Origin: Variovorax sp. N23
GTDB lineage: Bacteria; Pseudomonadota; Gammaproteobacteria; Burkholderiales; Burkholderiaceae_C
DNA length: 64,000 nt
Reading direction: 5' to 3'
Assembly (NCBI RefSeq): GCF_025486315.1
Contig: NZ_JAOOPY010000003.1
Location: 362,542-426,541 of the forward strand
Below the pieces are notes generated by a model. It was given only the letters and a program-made list of their open reading frames with translations. It was not told where the DNA came from and did no database searches. Of the stretch, positions 33,127-42,527 are shown piece after piece. How positions within the stretch are numbered: the first letter of the stretch is position 1; each line of letters opens with the position of its first letter. The position numbers and the translations under genes were made by a program.

Positions 33127-34886
33127 GGGCTCGGCGGTATCGACGCTATTGGCGCAAGGAGATTCAAGGCTTCGACCGCAGCCAGGACCGTGGCGGTCTG
33201 CGTGTCGTGGGCCAGGATGAAAGGATCACCGTGGACAGTCTCGTCGGGAAACTCGGTGATCAGGGTCAGGGCGGGTCCGGGGCGGTCGACCTCGCTGATG
33301 GTGCAGGCCGTGCCGTGGATGACTTCGAAAGGAAGCTCGCCAGCATGCCTATTGTAAGTGGCGAGCTGCGCCGCGTTGAAAGCCATGAGATCGGCCCTTT
33401 CGGCGAGGCGCCGGCAGACATGTTCGGCAAGCTGCCGCGCCTGATCGGCCCAGCCGGGCAGGTGACGCAGGATCAGGAAAAAGCCTTTCGGCACCGTCCA
33501 GAGGTCGAAACCGCGCGGGATGTAGCCGCTCAGCGGTCGCGTCCATTCGTGCGCCGGGTAGCCGTGCAGGTTGACGTGCAACGTCGCACCGGACAACGCC
33601 AGCGCCTGGTGACGCGCCTCGCGCTCGTAGAACGGCGGCTGCTCCCGGTATTCGAGGTCGTCGCCGAGCGCGGTGTAGCGCGCGGCGTGCTGCATGTGCT
33701 CGCGCTGCGCCGGGCCGTGGGCGCAGAGTTCGTGGCGCAGGGCGTAGCCGTCGGGGTTCTCCAGCGCGATGAGCGCGAAGTTGGCGTCTTCGCGCGCCGC
33801 CAGCGTGTGCGCCGCACGCAGTGCGCCGACGACGCCGGAGGTTTCGTTGGCATGCTGGCCGCCGCTGACGATCACGGCCGGAACGGGCTGGCCCGCAACG
33901 TGATGAACGCCCAGCACGCGTCGGCCTTGCCGGCTGAGCGCTTCGAAACGCACACCGCCGATCGCCGCCATCTCGCGTGCGACGCGCGCGGACGACAAGG
34001 GTGAGGTCACATGGGCGAGTGGTGTGGTGTCGATGTTCTCCGGCGATTCGGTGTCGGCAGCCGGCGGGGGATACGCACGCAGCCCGATCCGCACCGACAC
34101 GCTCCCGTCGATGCTCGCCCGAACGTCCGGCACGATCTGCCCCGGCTGCAGCCGCCGGTCCCCCGGCGGTCGTCCGCTGCGTTGCTGGAAGGTTTCGAGC
34201 AGCGAAAAATACAGGTCTTCGTGCATGGCCTCATGCAGGTCGATCCAGGCGCCGCCGGGCGGGCGCGGCGAATCCGGCAGGTCGATGCGGATGTCGATCC
34301 GCTCGAAATACGGCTCGGTCTTCGGCCAGTCGTGGTGGTGCAGGGTGTGCATCGCAAGCTGGAAGACCGCTTCGAAGTCGGTGCTGCGCGGCGCACCGTC
34401 GAACCAGCCGCAGGGCGACAGCATCGCATTGCCAAGCAGGTCGTCGTGGAAGCGGTTCGGCGCGAAGACGCTGTCGATGCGGTGCTTTCCGTTGCGCCAG
34501 CGCAGCTCGACATCGTAACGCGGCATGGCGTCCGATTCGGGCTTCGCCTCGAGCTGCAGCGCAACGCCGGCCAGCAGGTCGGCAAGCGGATAGGTTTCCA
34601 ATGCGAAGCGACGCGGCGATGCTTTCGGATGCACCGGATAGCGCACCGTGACGCTCGCGAGCCCGTCGATGTCGACCTCTTCCTCGAAGTGATGAATCAG
34701 CGGCTTGTAGGCGCTGCGAAAGCGCGCATGAATGCCAGCGGCGGTGAGTCGCGCTTCGGCGGTGCGCCGGGCCGTCGCGCCCTCGAAGAGCCAGGTCTCG
34801 ATGGGCGAATCGCTGGCGCCCCCGTTCAGGAGTTCGGTCACCCACGCATCGAGCGTACGCGGCAATTTCTTGTCCAGCAGCGTCAT
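33123..34886 (-). CDS. M14-like zinc carboxypeptidase with a large N-terminal region
   Basis: 587-residue protein. The C-terminal half has M14 peptidase features: GGQHANETSG near residue 343 gives the zinc H-x-x-E, ENPDGYALR follows, and NLHGYPAHEW near 440 gives the third zinc ligand; LITEFPDETVHGD near 555 may hold the catalytic Glu. The N-terminal half (about 1-310) has no recognised domain and is rich in charged and aromatic residues. Just upstream is the tail of a peptide-transporter permease, so it was probably part of a peptide uptake operon and may act on a peptide or an amide substrate in the cytoplasm; no signal peptide is seen. Confidence 0.7.
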   Translation of the reverse strand: MTLLDKKLPRTLDAWVTELLNGGASDSPIETWLFEGATARRTAEARLTAAGIHARFRSAYKPLIHHFEEEVDIDGLASVTVRYPVHPKASPRRFALETYPLADLLAGVALQLEAKPESDAMPRYDVELRWRNGKHRIDSVFAPNRFHDDLLGNAMLSPCGWFDGAPRSTDFEAVFQLAMHTLHHHDWPKTEPYFERIDIRIDLPDSPRPPGGAWIDLHEAMHEDLYFSLLETFQQRSGRPPGDRRLQPGQIVPDVRASIDGSVSVRIGLRAYPPPAADTESPENIDTTPLAHVTSPLSSARVAREMAAIGGVRFEALSRQGRRVLGVHHVAGQPVPAVIVSGGQHANETSGVVGALRAAHTLAAREDANFALIALENPDGYALRHELCAHGPAQREHMQHAARYTALGDDLEYREQPPFYEREARHQALALSGATLHVNLHGYPAHEWTRPLSGYIPRGFDLWTVPKGFFLILRHLPGWADQARQLAEHVCRRLAERADLMAFNAAQLATYNRHAGELPFEVIHGTACTISEVDRPGPALTLITEFPDETVHGDPFILAHDTQTATVLAAVEALNLLAPIASIPPSP

Positions 34887-34889
34887 CCG

Positions 34890-34970
34890 TCACACCTTTC
34901 CGAGCGGATCGAGGCGGTCGCGCAGCCAGTCGCCCAGCAGGTTCAGCCGCGCGTGCGCGCACAGCGCGCA
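34890..34970 (-). pseudogene. C-terminal relic of a dipeptide-type ABC transporter permease
   Basis: Directly upstream of the peptidase, the minus frame reads LNLLGDWLRDRLDPLGKV and a stop four bases before the next start. This is the characteristic C-terminus of DppB/DppC-type permeases. Upstream codons (CALCAHAR and before) do not look like a permease, so only about 20 residues remain and the rest has been lost, apparently to a deletion joining it to the prmB 3' side. It indicates that a peptide ABC operon once preceded the peptidase. Confidence 0.6.
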
Positions 34971-35005
34971 AGTCGCATGCCAAGGCCACAGTGCCGAACC
35001 GAAAG

Positions 35006-35905
35006 TCAAGTGGATTCGAGTCCGGCCAGCGCCTCGCGCGTGACCAGCAAGACCTGGTCTTCACCCGCCGAGGTTTCGAGCCAGACGACTTCGAGCAACG
35101 GGAATGCGGCTTCGAAGTAAGCGCGTTCGTTGCCGATCTCCAGCACGAGCACACCGCGCTCGTTCATCGCGGCCGGCGCGTCGTGCAGCAGCGAGCGGAT
35201 GAAATCCATGCCGTCGTTGCCGCCGGCCAGCGCGAGTTCCGGCTCGGCGCGGTATTCGGCCGGCAGCGTCGACATGCTCTGGGCATTCACGTACGGCGGG
35301 TTGCAGAGGATGAGGTCGTAAGGCCCGCGCACATCTTTGAGCCCGTCGGACTTCAGCAGCGTGATGCGTGCGTCCAGGGCATGGCGCGTGACGTTGATGG
35401 CCGCGACTTCCAGCGCGCTCGTCGACAGATCGGCCGCATCGATGCGGATGTCCGGATACGTCATCGCCGCCAGCACCGCCAGGCTGCCGTTGCCGGTGCA
35501 CAGGTCGAGCACCTGGCGCGTGTGCTCGCCCAGCCAGTAGTCGATGCTGCCGTCGATCAGCAGTTCGGCGATGAAGCTGCGTGGCACGATGGCGCGCTCG
35601 TCGACGTAGAAGGGCACGCCCTGCAGCCAGGCTTCCTTGGTGAGGTAGGCGGCGGGCTTGCGGGTCAGGATGCGGCTGGCGATCAGCGCGTCGACCCGCG
35701 CCTGGTCGGCGAAGGACACGGGGCGGTCGGCCACCGCGTCGAGCTCGTCGAGCGGCAGGCGCAGCTGCCACAGCACCAGCCAGGCCGCCTCGTCGAAGGC
35801 GTTGTCGGTGCCGTGGCCGAAGGCGACACCGGCCTCGGTCAGTTGTTTGGCGCCGGCGTCGATGAGTTGGATGACGGTGCGCGCGTCGGCGGCCGGCGCG
35901 CTCAT
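35006..35905 (-). CDS. prmB: 50S ribosomal protein uL3 glutamine N5-methyltransferase
   Basis: PrmB of 299 residues, methylating a glutamine of ribosomal protein L3. SAM motif VLDLCTGNGSLAVLAA and the catalytic CNPPYVNAQ are visible; the N-terminal helical domain includes FDEAAWLVLWQLRLPLDEL, and RSFIAELL matches PrmB. Length matches the family. The start codon overlaps the mini-ORF stop of the second 66-bp coupler, which also supplies the GGAGG six bases before the ATG. Last gene of the minus-strand dap group. Confidence 0.95.
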   Translation of the reverse strand: MSAPAADARTVIQLIDAGAKQLTEAGVAFGHGTDNAFDEAAWLVLWQLRLPLDELDAVADRPVSFADQARVDALIASRILTRKPAAYLTKEAWLQGVPFYVDERAIVPRSFIAELLIDGSIDYWLGEHTRQVLDLCTGNGSLAVLAAMTYPDIRIDAADLSTSALEVAAINVTRHALDARITLLKSDGLKDVRGPYDLILCNPPYVNAQSMSTLPAEYRAEPELALAGGNDGMDFIRSLLHDAPAAMNERGVLVLEIGNERAYFEAAFPLLEVVWLETSAGEDQVLLVTREALAGLEST

Positions 35906-35967
35906 TGGAAACCTCCGCCCTGCGGGCTGCGGTGCTGAGCGCCTTCGGGCGGCCGGGCGGCGCTCAT
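35902..35967 (-). repeat. 66-bp intergenic coupler element, copy 2 (22-codon mini-ORF)
   Basis: Minus strand: ATG overlaps the dapE stop (ATGA at 35967-35964) and the mini-ORF stop overlaps the prmB start (ATGA at 35905-35902). It encodes a 21-residue peptide that shares only its first ten residues ([10 protein letters not shown]) with copy 1 at 1228-1293, because two compensating one-base indels shift the frame between them. Nucleotide identity to copy 1 is high along the whole length. It contains CCGCCC able to pair with the GGGCGG that overlaps the prmB Shine-Dalgarno. Confidence 0.85.
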
Positions 35968-37133
35968 GCGCCGGCCCGCACGTCGAGCGCTTCGATAGCG
36001 CGGCGGTAGATGTTCTTCAGCGTGTCGATCGCGTCGACGTCGATGTGCTCGTCGATCTTGTGGATGCTGGCGTTGACCGGGCCGAGCTCGATCACCTGCT
36101 GGCAGATCTTCGCGATGAAGCGCGCGTCGCTGGTGCCGCCGCTGGTCGAGAGTTCGGTGGCGATGCCGGTCTCGGCCTGGATGGCCTGCTGCACCGCATC
36201 GACCAGCTCGGCCGGCTGCGTGAGGAAGGGCAGGCCACCCACGGTCCAGGTCAGCGTGTGGTCGAGCCCGTGGGCGTCGAGCACGGCCTGAACGCGCTGC
36301 TGCAGCGATTCGGGCGTGGATTCGGTCGAGAAGCGGAAGTTGAAGTCGACCACCGCCGCGCCCGGGATCACGTTGCTGGCCCCCGTGCCCGCATGGATGT
36401 TGCTGATCTGCCAGCTGGTCGGCTGGAAGAAGTCATTGCCCGCGTCCCAGCCGCCGGCCGCGTTGATGGCGACCAGTTCGGCCAGCGCCGGCGCGAAGGC
36501 GTGCACCGGGTTCTTCGCGAGGTGCGGGTAGGCGATGTGGCCCTGCACGCCGTGCACGGTGAGCCTGCCGCTCATCGTGCCGCGGCGGCCGTTCTTGATC
36601 ATGTCGCCGCAGCGCTCGACCGAGGTCGGCTCGCCGACGATGCAGTAGTCGATCGCCTCGCCGCGCGCGGCCAGCGTGTTGCACACGACGACGGTGCCGT
36701 CGACGCCGGGGCCTTCCTCGTCGCTGGTCAGCAGCAGCGCCAGCGTAAGGCGCGGGTTCGGCGTGGCGGCCAGGAATTCCTCGATGGCGACCACGAAGGC
36801 GGCCAGCGAGGTCTTCATGTCGCAGGCGCCGCGGCCGTAGAGCTTGCCGCCGCGGTGCGTGGGCGTGAAGGGCGGGCTGATCCAGTGGTCGAGCGGGCCG
36901 GTCGGCACCACGTCGGTGTGGCCGGCGAAGGCCAGGGTCTTGCCGCCGGTGGCACCGGGGCGCACCGCCCACAGGTTGGTCACGCGGAAATCGGCCGGGC
37001 CGCTCTCGATGGTTTCGAGGCGGAAGCCCAGCGCGGCGAGGCGCTCGCCCAGGATCTGCTGGCAGCCGGCGTCGTCGGGTGTGACCGACGGGCGGGAGAT
37101 GAGGTGTTCGGCGAGCTGGAGGGTTCGGGACAT
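35964..37133 (-). CDS. dapE: Succinyl-diaminopimelate desuccinylase
   Basis: M20-family metallohydrolase of 389 residues that removes succinate from N-succinyl-LL-diaminopimelate in lysine and peptidoglycan synthesis. [14 protein letters not shown] and [13 protein letters not shown] carry the di-zinc ligands and catalytic Glu; [26 protein letters not shown] and [12 protein letters not shown] are DapE-specific. It lies between pilU (10 bases upstream) and the prmB coupler. dapC and dapD are close by, so three consecutive succinylase-pathway genes are clustered. Confidence 0.97.
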   Translation of the reverse strand: MSRTLQLAEHLISRPSVTPDDAGCQQILGERLAALGFRLETIESGPADFRVTNLWAVRPGATGGKTLAFAGHTDVVPTGPLDHWISPPFTPTHRGGKLYGRGACDMKTSLAAFVVAIEEFLAATPNPRLTLALLLTSDEEGPGVDGTVVVCNTLAARGEAIDYCIVGEPTSVERCGDMIKNGRRGTMSGRLTVHGVQGHIAYPHLAKNPVHAFAPALAELVAINAAGGWDAGNDFFQPTSWQISNIHAGTGASNVIPGAAVVDFNFRFSTESTPESLQQRVQAVLDAHGLDHTLTWTVGGLPFLTQPAELVDAVQQAIQAETGIATELSTSGGTSDARFIAKICQQVIELGPVNASIHKIDEHIDVDAIDTLKNIYRRAIEALDVRAGA

Positions 37134-37143
37134 CTTTGAAAAA

Positions 37144-38295
37144 TCAGTGGCGCACGTCGAGCGTGATGTCGGTGAAGCTGGGTTCTTCTTCCTGCGCCAT
37201 CAGCGCGCGCTCTTCGTCGCGCTTGGTGGGGGCCGCCTGGCGGTTCTGCAGGCGCCACATCAGGTTGGTGGGCGAATCGGCCTGCGACAGGCCTTCCTCG
37301 CGGGTGACGCGGCCCTCGGTCACGAGCTGGGCGATGTCTTCCTCGAAGGTCTGCGAGCCCTCGGCCATCGACTGCTCCATGGCTTCCTTGACGGCGGAGA
37401 AGTCGCCCTTCTCGATCATCTCGGCGATGAGGGCGGTGTTCAGCATCACTTCCATGGCTGGCCAGCGCTCGCCCTTGGGCGTGCGCAGCAGGCGTTGCGC
37501 GACGATGGCGCGCAACGCGCTGGACAGGTCGCCCAGCAGCGTGGGCCGCACTTCCACCGGGTAGAAGCTCAGGATGCGGTTGAGCGCCCGGTAGCTGTTG
37601 TTGGCGTGCAGCGTGGCCACGCACAGGTGGCCCGACTGCGCATAGGCGATGGCGGCCGTCATGGTCTCGCGGTCGCGGATCTCGCCGATCTGGATCACGT
37701 CGGGCGCCTGGCGCAGTGCGTTCTTCAACGCCACCTGCAGCGACTGCGTGTCGCTGCCCACGTCGCGCTGGTTCACCATCGACTTCTTGTTGGTGTAGGT
37801 GAACTCGATCGGCTCCTCGACGGTGAGGATGTGGCCCGACGCGTTCTCGTTGCGGTAGTCGAGCATCGACGCGAGCGTGGTCGACTTGCCCACGCCGGTG
37901 GCGCCCACCATCAGGATCAGCCCGCGCCGCTCCATGATCAGCGTCTTCAGGATGTCTGGCAGGTGAAGCTCGTCGAAGGACGGAATGGTCAGCGCGATGT
38001 GCCGCACCACCACCGCGTAGCTCCCGCGCTGGCGCATCGCACTGATGCGGAAGTTGCCGGCGCCCTCGAGCTGGATCGCCATGTTGAGCTCGCCAGTGCG
38101 CTCGAGCTCTGCGATGCGGCTCTGGTGCACCACTTCGGCCAGCAGGCCCAGCGGCGCCTCGGGCGGCAGCACCTGCGCGTTGATCGGCAGGCAGTTGCCG
38201 TTGATGCGGATCAGCGCCGGGGAGTGGGCCGAGAGGTAGATGTCGGAGGCCTTGCGCTCCGCCATCAGTCGAAGGATGCGTTCCATCGTGCTCAT
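37144..38295 (-). CDS. pilU: PilU-type twitching motility retraction ATPase
   Basis: PilT/PilU hexameric ATPase of 383 residues that powers type IV pilus retraction from the cytoplasmic side. Walker [16 protein letters not shown], Asp box [10 protein letters not shown], Walker [16 protein letters not shown] and the His box [11 protein letters not shown] are all present. The long C-terminal tail after about residue 345 (rich in Glu and Gln) and the sequence [17 protein letters not shown] favour PilU over PilT. pilT is not visible. It is embedded in the lysine pathway genes, separated from dapD by a terminator and followed by dapE after 10 bases. Confidence 0.88.
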   Translation of the reverse strand: MSTMERILRLMAERKASDIYLSAHSPALIRINGNCLPINAQVLPPEAPLGLLAEVVHQSRIAELERTGELNMAIQLEGAGNFRISAMRQRGSYAVVVRHIALTIPSFDELHLPDILKTLIMERRGLILMVGATGVGKSTTLASMLDYRNENASGHILTVEEPIEFTYTNKKSMVNQRDVGSDTQSLQVALKNALRQAPDVIQIGEIRDRETMTAAIAYAQSGHLCVATLHANNSYRALNRILSFYPVEVRPTLLGDLSSALRAIVAQRLLRTPKGERWPAMEVMLNTALIAEMIEKGDFSAVKEAMEQSMAEGSQTFEEDIAQLVTEGRVTREEGLSQADSPTNLMWRLQNRQAAPTKRDEERALMAQEEEPSFTDITLDVRH

Positions 38296-38328
38296 CGTTC
38301 TCTCACTCCTCGGGCGGTTCTGATGCTG

Positions 38329-38352
38329 AAAAAAGACCGCCTGGCGGCGGTC
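38329..38352 (-). terminator. Rho-independent terminator after dapD
   Basis: On the minus strand GACCGCC (38352-38346) pairs with GGCGGTC (38341-38335) across four bases and is followed by six T (38334-38329). It lies 11 bases after the dapD stop and before pilU, so the dapC-dapD transcript ends here at least in part and pilU-dapE-prmB needs read-through or its own promoter. Confidence 0.8.
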
Positions 38353-38362
38353 GGGGGCGGGA

Positions 38363-39183
<821 letters not shown>

Positions 39184-39187
<4 letters not shown>

Positions 39188-40395
39188 GAAAGGGCTCGGT
39201 TCTGGATGAAATCAACGATGCGGCGGGCGGCTTCGGTGCACTCGTCGGTGCCGGCCACGAGGGCCATGCGAACGCGGCCACGGCCGGGATTTTCACCGCC
39301 GACCTCGCGCGCCAGGAAGCTGCCGGGCAGCACCGTCACATTGTATTGAGCGTAGAGCGCGCGGGCGAAGGCCTGGTCGTCGCCGTTCCATGCCGCGGGC
39401 ACGCCGGCCCACAGGTAGAAGGCCGCGTCGGGCAGGCGCACGTCCATCACGGCTTCGAGCATCGGCGTGACGGCGGCGAACTTGGCGTGGTACATCGCCC
39501 GGTTCTCGACCACATGCGCCTCGTCGCCCCAGGCCGCGATGCTCGCGGCCGCCACGGCGCCGCCCATGGCGCTGCCGTGGTAAGTGCGGTAGAGCAGAAA
39601 GGCCTTGATGATGGCGGCGTCGCCCGCCACGAAGCCGCTGCGCAGCCCCGGCACGTTGCTGCGCTTGGACAGCGAGGTCAGCATGACCAGGTTCTTGAAA
39701 TCGGTGCGGCCCAGTTGCGTCGCGGCCTCGAGCCCGCCCAGCGGCGGCTCGTCGCGGAAGTAGATCTCGCTGTAGCACTCGTCGGACGCGATCACGAAGC
39801 CGTAGCGATCCGACAGCGCGAACAGCTTGCGCCACTCCTCCAGCGGCATTACCGCGCCGGTCGGATTGCCGGGCGAGCAGACGAAGATCAGCTGCGTGCG
39901 GGCCCAGACGGCTTCCGGAACGCTGTCCCAGTCGACCGCGAAGTTGCGTTCGGGCACGCTCGGCACGTAGACGATCTCGGCGCCGGCGAGCAGCGTGGCG
40001 CCTTCGTAGATTTGATAGAACGGGTCGGGCGAGATCACGACGGGTGCCACCGGCCCGCTCGGGTCGACCACCGTCTGCGTCAGCGCAAACAGCGCCTCGC
40101 GTGACCCATTGACCGGCAGCACCTGCGTGGCGGCATCGACGGCCACGCCGTAGCGGCGCTGCAGCCAGCCGGTGAAGGCTTCGCGCAGCCTGGTGTCGCC
40201 GGCGGTGGCCGGGTAGGCGGCCAGGCCGTCGAGGCCGTCGGTGAGCGCCTGTCGGATGAAGGGCGGCGTCGGGTGCTTCGGTTCACCGATGCCCAGGCTG
40301 ATGGGCGTGAAGTCGGCGTTGGGCGTGACGCCCGCGAAGAGCTTGCGCAGCCGCTCGAAGGGGTAGGGCTGCAGCTTGGCGAGCAGGGGATTCAT
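39184..40395 (-). CDS. dapC: Succinyldiaminopimelate transaminase
   Basis: PLP-dependent class I aminotransferase of 403 residues converting N-succinyl-2-amino-6-ketopimelate to N-succinyl-diaminopimelate. Motifs: [15 protein letters not shown] near the start, [24 protein letters not shown] and the PLP lysine in [20 protein letters not shown]. This matches DapC of beta-proteobacteria, and the overlap with dapD supports it. A GATAAT -10 box (40409-40404) ends eight bases before the ATG, so the transcript would have a very short leader. Confidence 0.94.
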
Positions 40396-40451
40396 GGCGG
40401 CCGATTATCCGTGAGTGCCGGGCGTCTGCCGGCCGCATATGCGCCGCCGAT

Positions 40452-41081
40452 TCAGGCCGTGCCGCGCCGGTAGAAGGCGAGTGAGCCGGCCAGCGCCAGC
40501 AGCATGGCGCCGCAGGTGCGGTCGACCCAGCGAACCGCGCTGGCCCGGAGCAGGCGCACGGCGCGCGCGCCCACATAGGCGTAGACCAGCATCATCGACA
40601 GGTCGAGCCCGGCGAACAACACCGCCAGCGTCAGATATTGCGGCGCCTGCGCCGCGGCCGGGTCGATGAATTGCGGCAGCAGCGCCGAACAGAACAGATA
40701 GCCCTTCGGATTGGTGACGGCCACCAGGAAGGACTTCCGGAAGAGGCGCCAGCCATCGGCGCCGGCGGCACCTCCGGTCGGGGACGCGGCGATCTGGCCG
40801 GTCGATCGCAGCATGCGAAGGCCGATCCAGGCCAGGTACACGGCGCCGACCCACTTGAGCACCGAGAACCAGAACTCCGACGTGGCGAGCAGCGCGCCCA
40901 GCCCCAGCGCGACCGCGCCGACCAGCACAACGTCCGAGCACATCGCGCCGGCCATGCCCGGGAGCGATCGCCGCACGCCGTGGCGCGATCCGTTGGTCAG
41001 TGCGAGCAGCATGGTCGGGCCGGGCGTGGCGATCGCGGCCAGCGCGACGATGCAGAACAGGAGGGCGGTTGCGAGCGTCAT
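40452..41081 (-). CDS. LysE/RhtB-family amino acid exporter
   Basis: Membrane protein of 209 residues with about six hydrophobic helices. ATPGPTMLLALTNGSRHG near residue 20 is the RhtB/LysE hallmark, and FRKSFLVAVTNPKGYLFCSALLPQFID in the middle is also conserved. Exports an amino acid or analogue; substrate not predictable. It stands alone on the minus strand between dapC and argA, with a position next to lysine and arginine synthesis genes that is suggestive only. Confidence 0.88.
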   Translation of the reverse strand: MTLATALLFCIVALAAIATPGPTMLLALTNGSRHGVRRSLPGMAGAMCSDVVLVGAVALGLGALLATSEFWFSVLKWVGAVYLAWIGLRMLRSTGQIAASPTGGAAGADGWRLFRKSFLVAVTNPKGYLFCSALLPQFIDPAAAQAPQYLTLAVLFAGLDLSMMLVYAYVGARAVRLLRASAVRWVDRTCGAMLLALAGSLAFYRRGTA

Positions 41082-41105
41082 GGGTACTCCATCGCCTTGC
41101 GACGT

Positions 41106-42455
41106 CTACTTGAATTTCTTGACCAGGACCTGGCTCTTGCGGTCCCAGTTGTACTTTTTCTTGCGCGCGTCGGGCAGCCAGTCGGGGTCGACCTGCACGA
41201 AGCCGCGCTTGATGAACCAGTGCATGGTGCGGGTGGTCAGCACGAAGATGCTGTCCAGGCCCATCGCGCGAGCGCGCTGCTCCACGCGCTTGAGAATGCG
41301 CTCGCCGTCGCCCTGTGCCTGCGAGTGCGGCGACACCGTGAGCGCGGCCATTTCGGCCGTCTTCGCCTCGGGGTAGGGGTAGAGCGCCGCGCAGCCGAAG
41401 ATCACGCCGTCGTGCTCGATCACGGTGTACTGGTCGACGTCGCGCTCGATCTCGGTGCGGCTGCGCTTGACCAGCGTGCCGTCGCGCTCGAAGGGCTCGA
41501 TCAGCTGCAGGATGCCGCCGATGTCGTCGGCGGTCGCCTCGCGCAGCGACTCGAGCTTCTCGTCGATCACCATGGTGCCGATGCCGTCGTGCACGTAGAC
41601 CTCGAGCAGCAGCGAGCCGTCGACCGCGAAGGGCAGGATGTGGCTGCGCTCCACGCCGCCCTCGCAGGCCTTCACGCAGTGCTGCAGGTAGAAGGCGGTG
41701 TCGGTGGGGCGCTGCGGCGGCGGCAGCGTGGCGAGCAGCTTGCGGGCGGCGTCCAGCGGCAGCTCGGTGTCGATCGGGTTGTCCTCGCTCTCGGGCAGCT
41801 CGCTGTCGATGCGGATGCCCGGAATCTCGGTCAGGAAGATCAGCTTGTCGGCCTGGATCGAGATCGCCACGCTGGTGGCGACTTCTTCCATCGTCAGATT
41901 GAAGGCCTCGCCGGTCGGCGAAAAGCCGAAGGGCGACATCAGCACCATGGCGCCGAAGTCCAGCGCGCGCCGGATGCCCGAGGCATCGACCTTGCGCACC
42001 AGGCCCGAATGCTTGAAGTCGACGCCGTCGATCACGCCGACCGGGCGGGCGGTGATGAAGTTGCCGGAGATCATGCGCACCGTCGAGCCCGCCATCGGCG
42101 TGTTCGGCAGGCCCTGGCTGAAGGCGGCCTCGATCTCGTAGCGCAGCTGGCCGGCGGCTTCCTGCGCCGAGTCGAGCGCCACCTCGTCGGTGATGCGCAT
42201 GCCGTGCGAGTACTTCGCCTCATGGCCCTTGGCGCGCAGTTGTTCGTTGACCTGCGGGCGAAAGCCATGCACCAGCACGACCTTGACACCCATCGACTGG
42301 ATCAGCGCCAGGTCCTGCGCGATGTTCTGCAGCTTGCCCGCGGCGATCGCCTCGCCGGTGAGCCCCACCACGAAGGTCTTGCCGCGGTGGGTGTGGATGT
42401 AGGGCGCGACGGAGCGGAACCAGGGAACGAAGGTGAAGTTGAAGACGGTGGACAT
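41106..42455 (-). CDS. argA: Amino-acid N-acetyltransferase (N-acetylglutamate synthase)
   Basis: 449-residue ArgA, first enzyme of arginine synthesis. An amino-acid-kinase-like domain (about 10-290: FVVGLTGEAIAAGKLQNIAQDLALIQSMGVKVVLVHG) binds the feedback inhibitor arginine, and a GNAT acetyltransferase domain (about 300-449: LREATADDIGGILQLIEPFE, EMAALTVSPHSQAQGDGERIL) does catalysis. Start ATG at 42455 begins MSTVFNFTFVPWFRSVAPYIHTHRGKT, as in other proteobacterial ArgA. Divergent from hrpA with 72 bases between. Confidence 0.95.
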   Translation of the reverse strand: MSTVFNFTFVPWFRSVAPYIHTHRGKTFVVGLTGEAIAAGKLQNIAQDLALIQSMGVKVVLVHGFRPQVNEQLRAKGHEAKYSHGMRITDEVALDSAQEAAGQLRYEIEAAFSQGLPNTPMAGSTVRMISGNFITARPVGVIDGVDFKHSGLVRKVDASGIRRALDFGAMVLMSPFGFSPTGEAFNLTMEEVATSVAISIQADKLIFLTEIPGIRIDSELPESEDNPIDTELPLDAARKLLATLPPPQRPTDTAFYLQHCVKACEGGVERSHILPFAVDGSLLLEVYVHDGIGTMVIDEKLESLREATADDIGGILQLIEPFERDGTLVKRSRTEIERDVDQYTVIEHDGVIFGCAALYPYPEAKTAEMAALTVSPHSQAQGDGERILKRVEQRARAMGLDSIFVLTTRTMHWFIKRGFVQVDPDWLPDARKKKYNWDRKSQVLVKKFK

Positions 42456-42527
42456 GCGGGCAGGGTGGCAGGGGTCGGGCGGCGCGCCGGTGGGAACAGG
42501 CGGGGATAATTCGCGATTCTCTCCGAT

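Noticed and set aside
30697..33357. An 886-codon open frame on the plus strand across the EcsC-like and ABC-F genes
   Set aside because: Shadow of two minus-strand genes with clear domains; composition (Gly/Gln/Ala/His-rich) is that of antisense frames.
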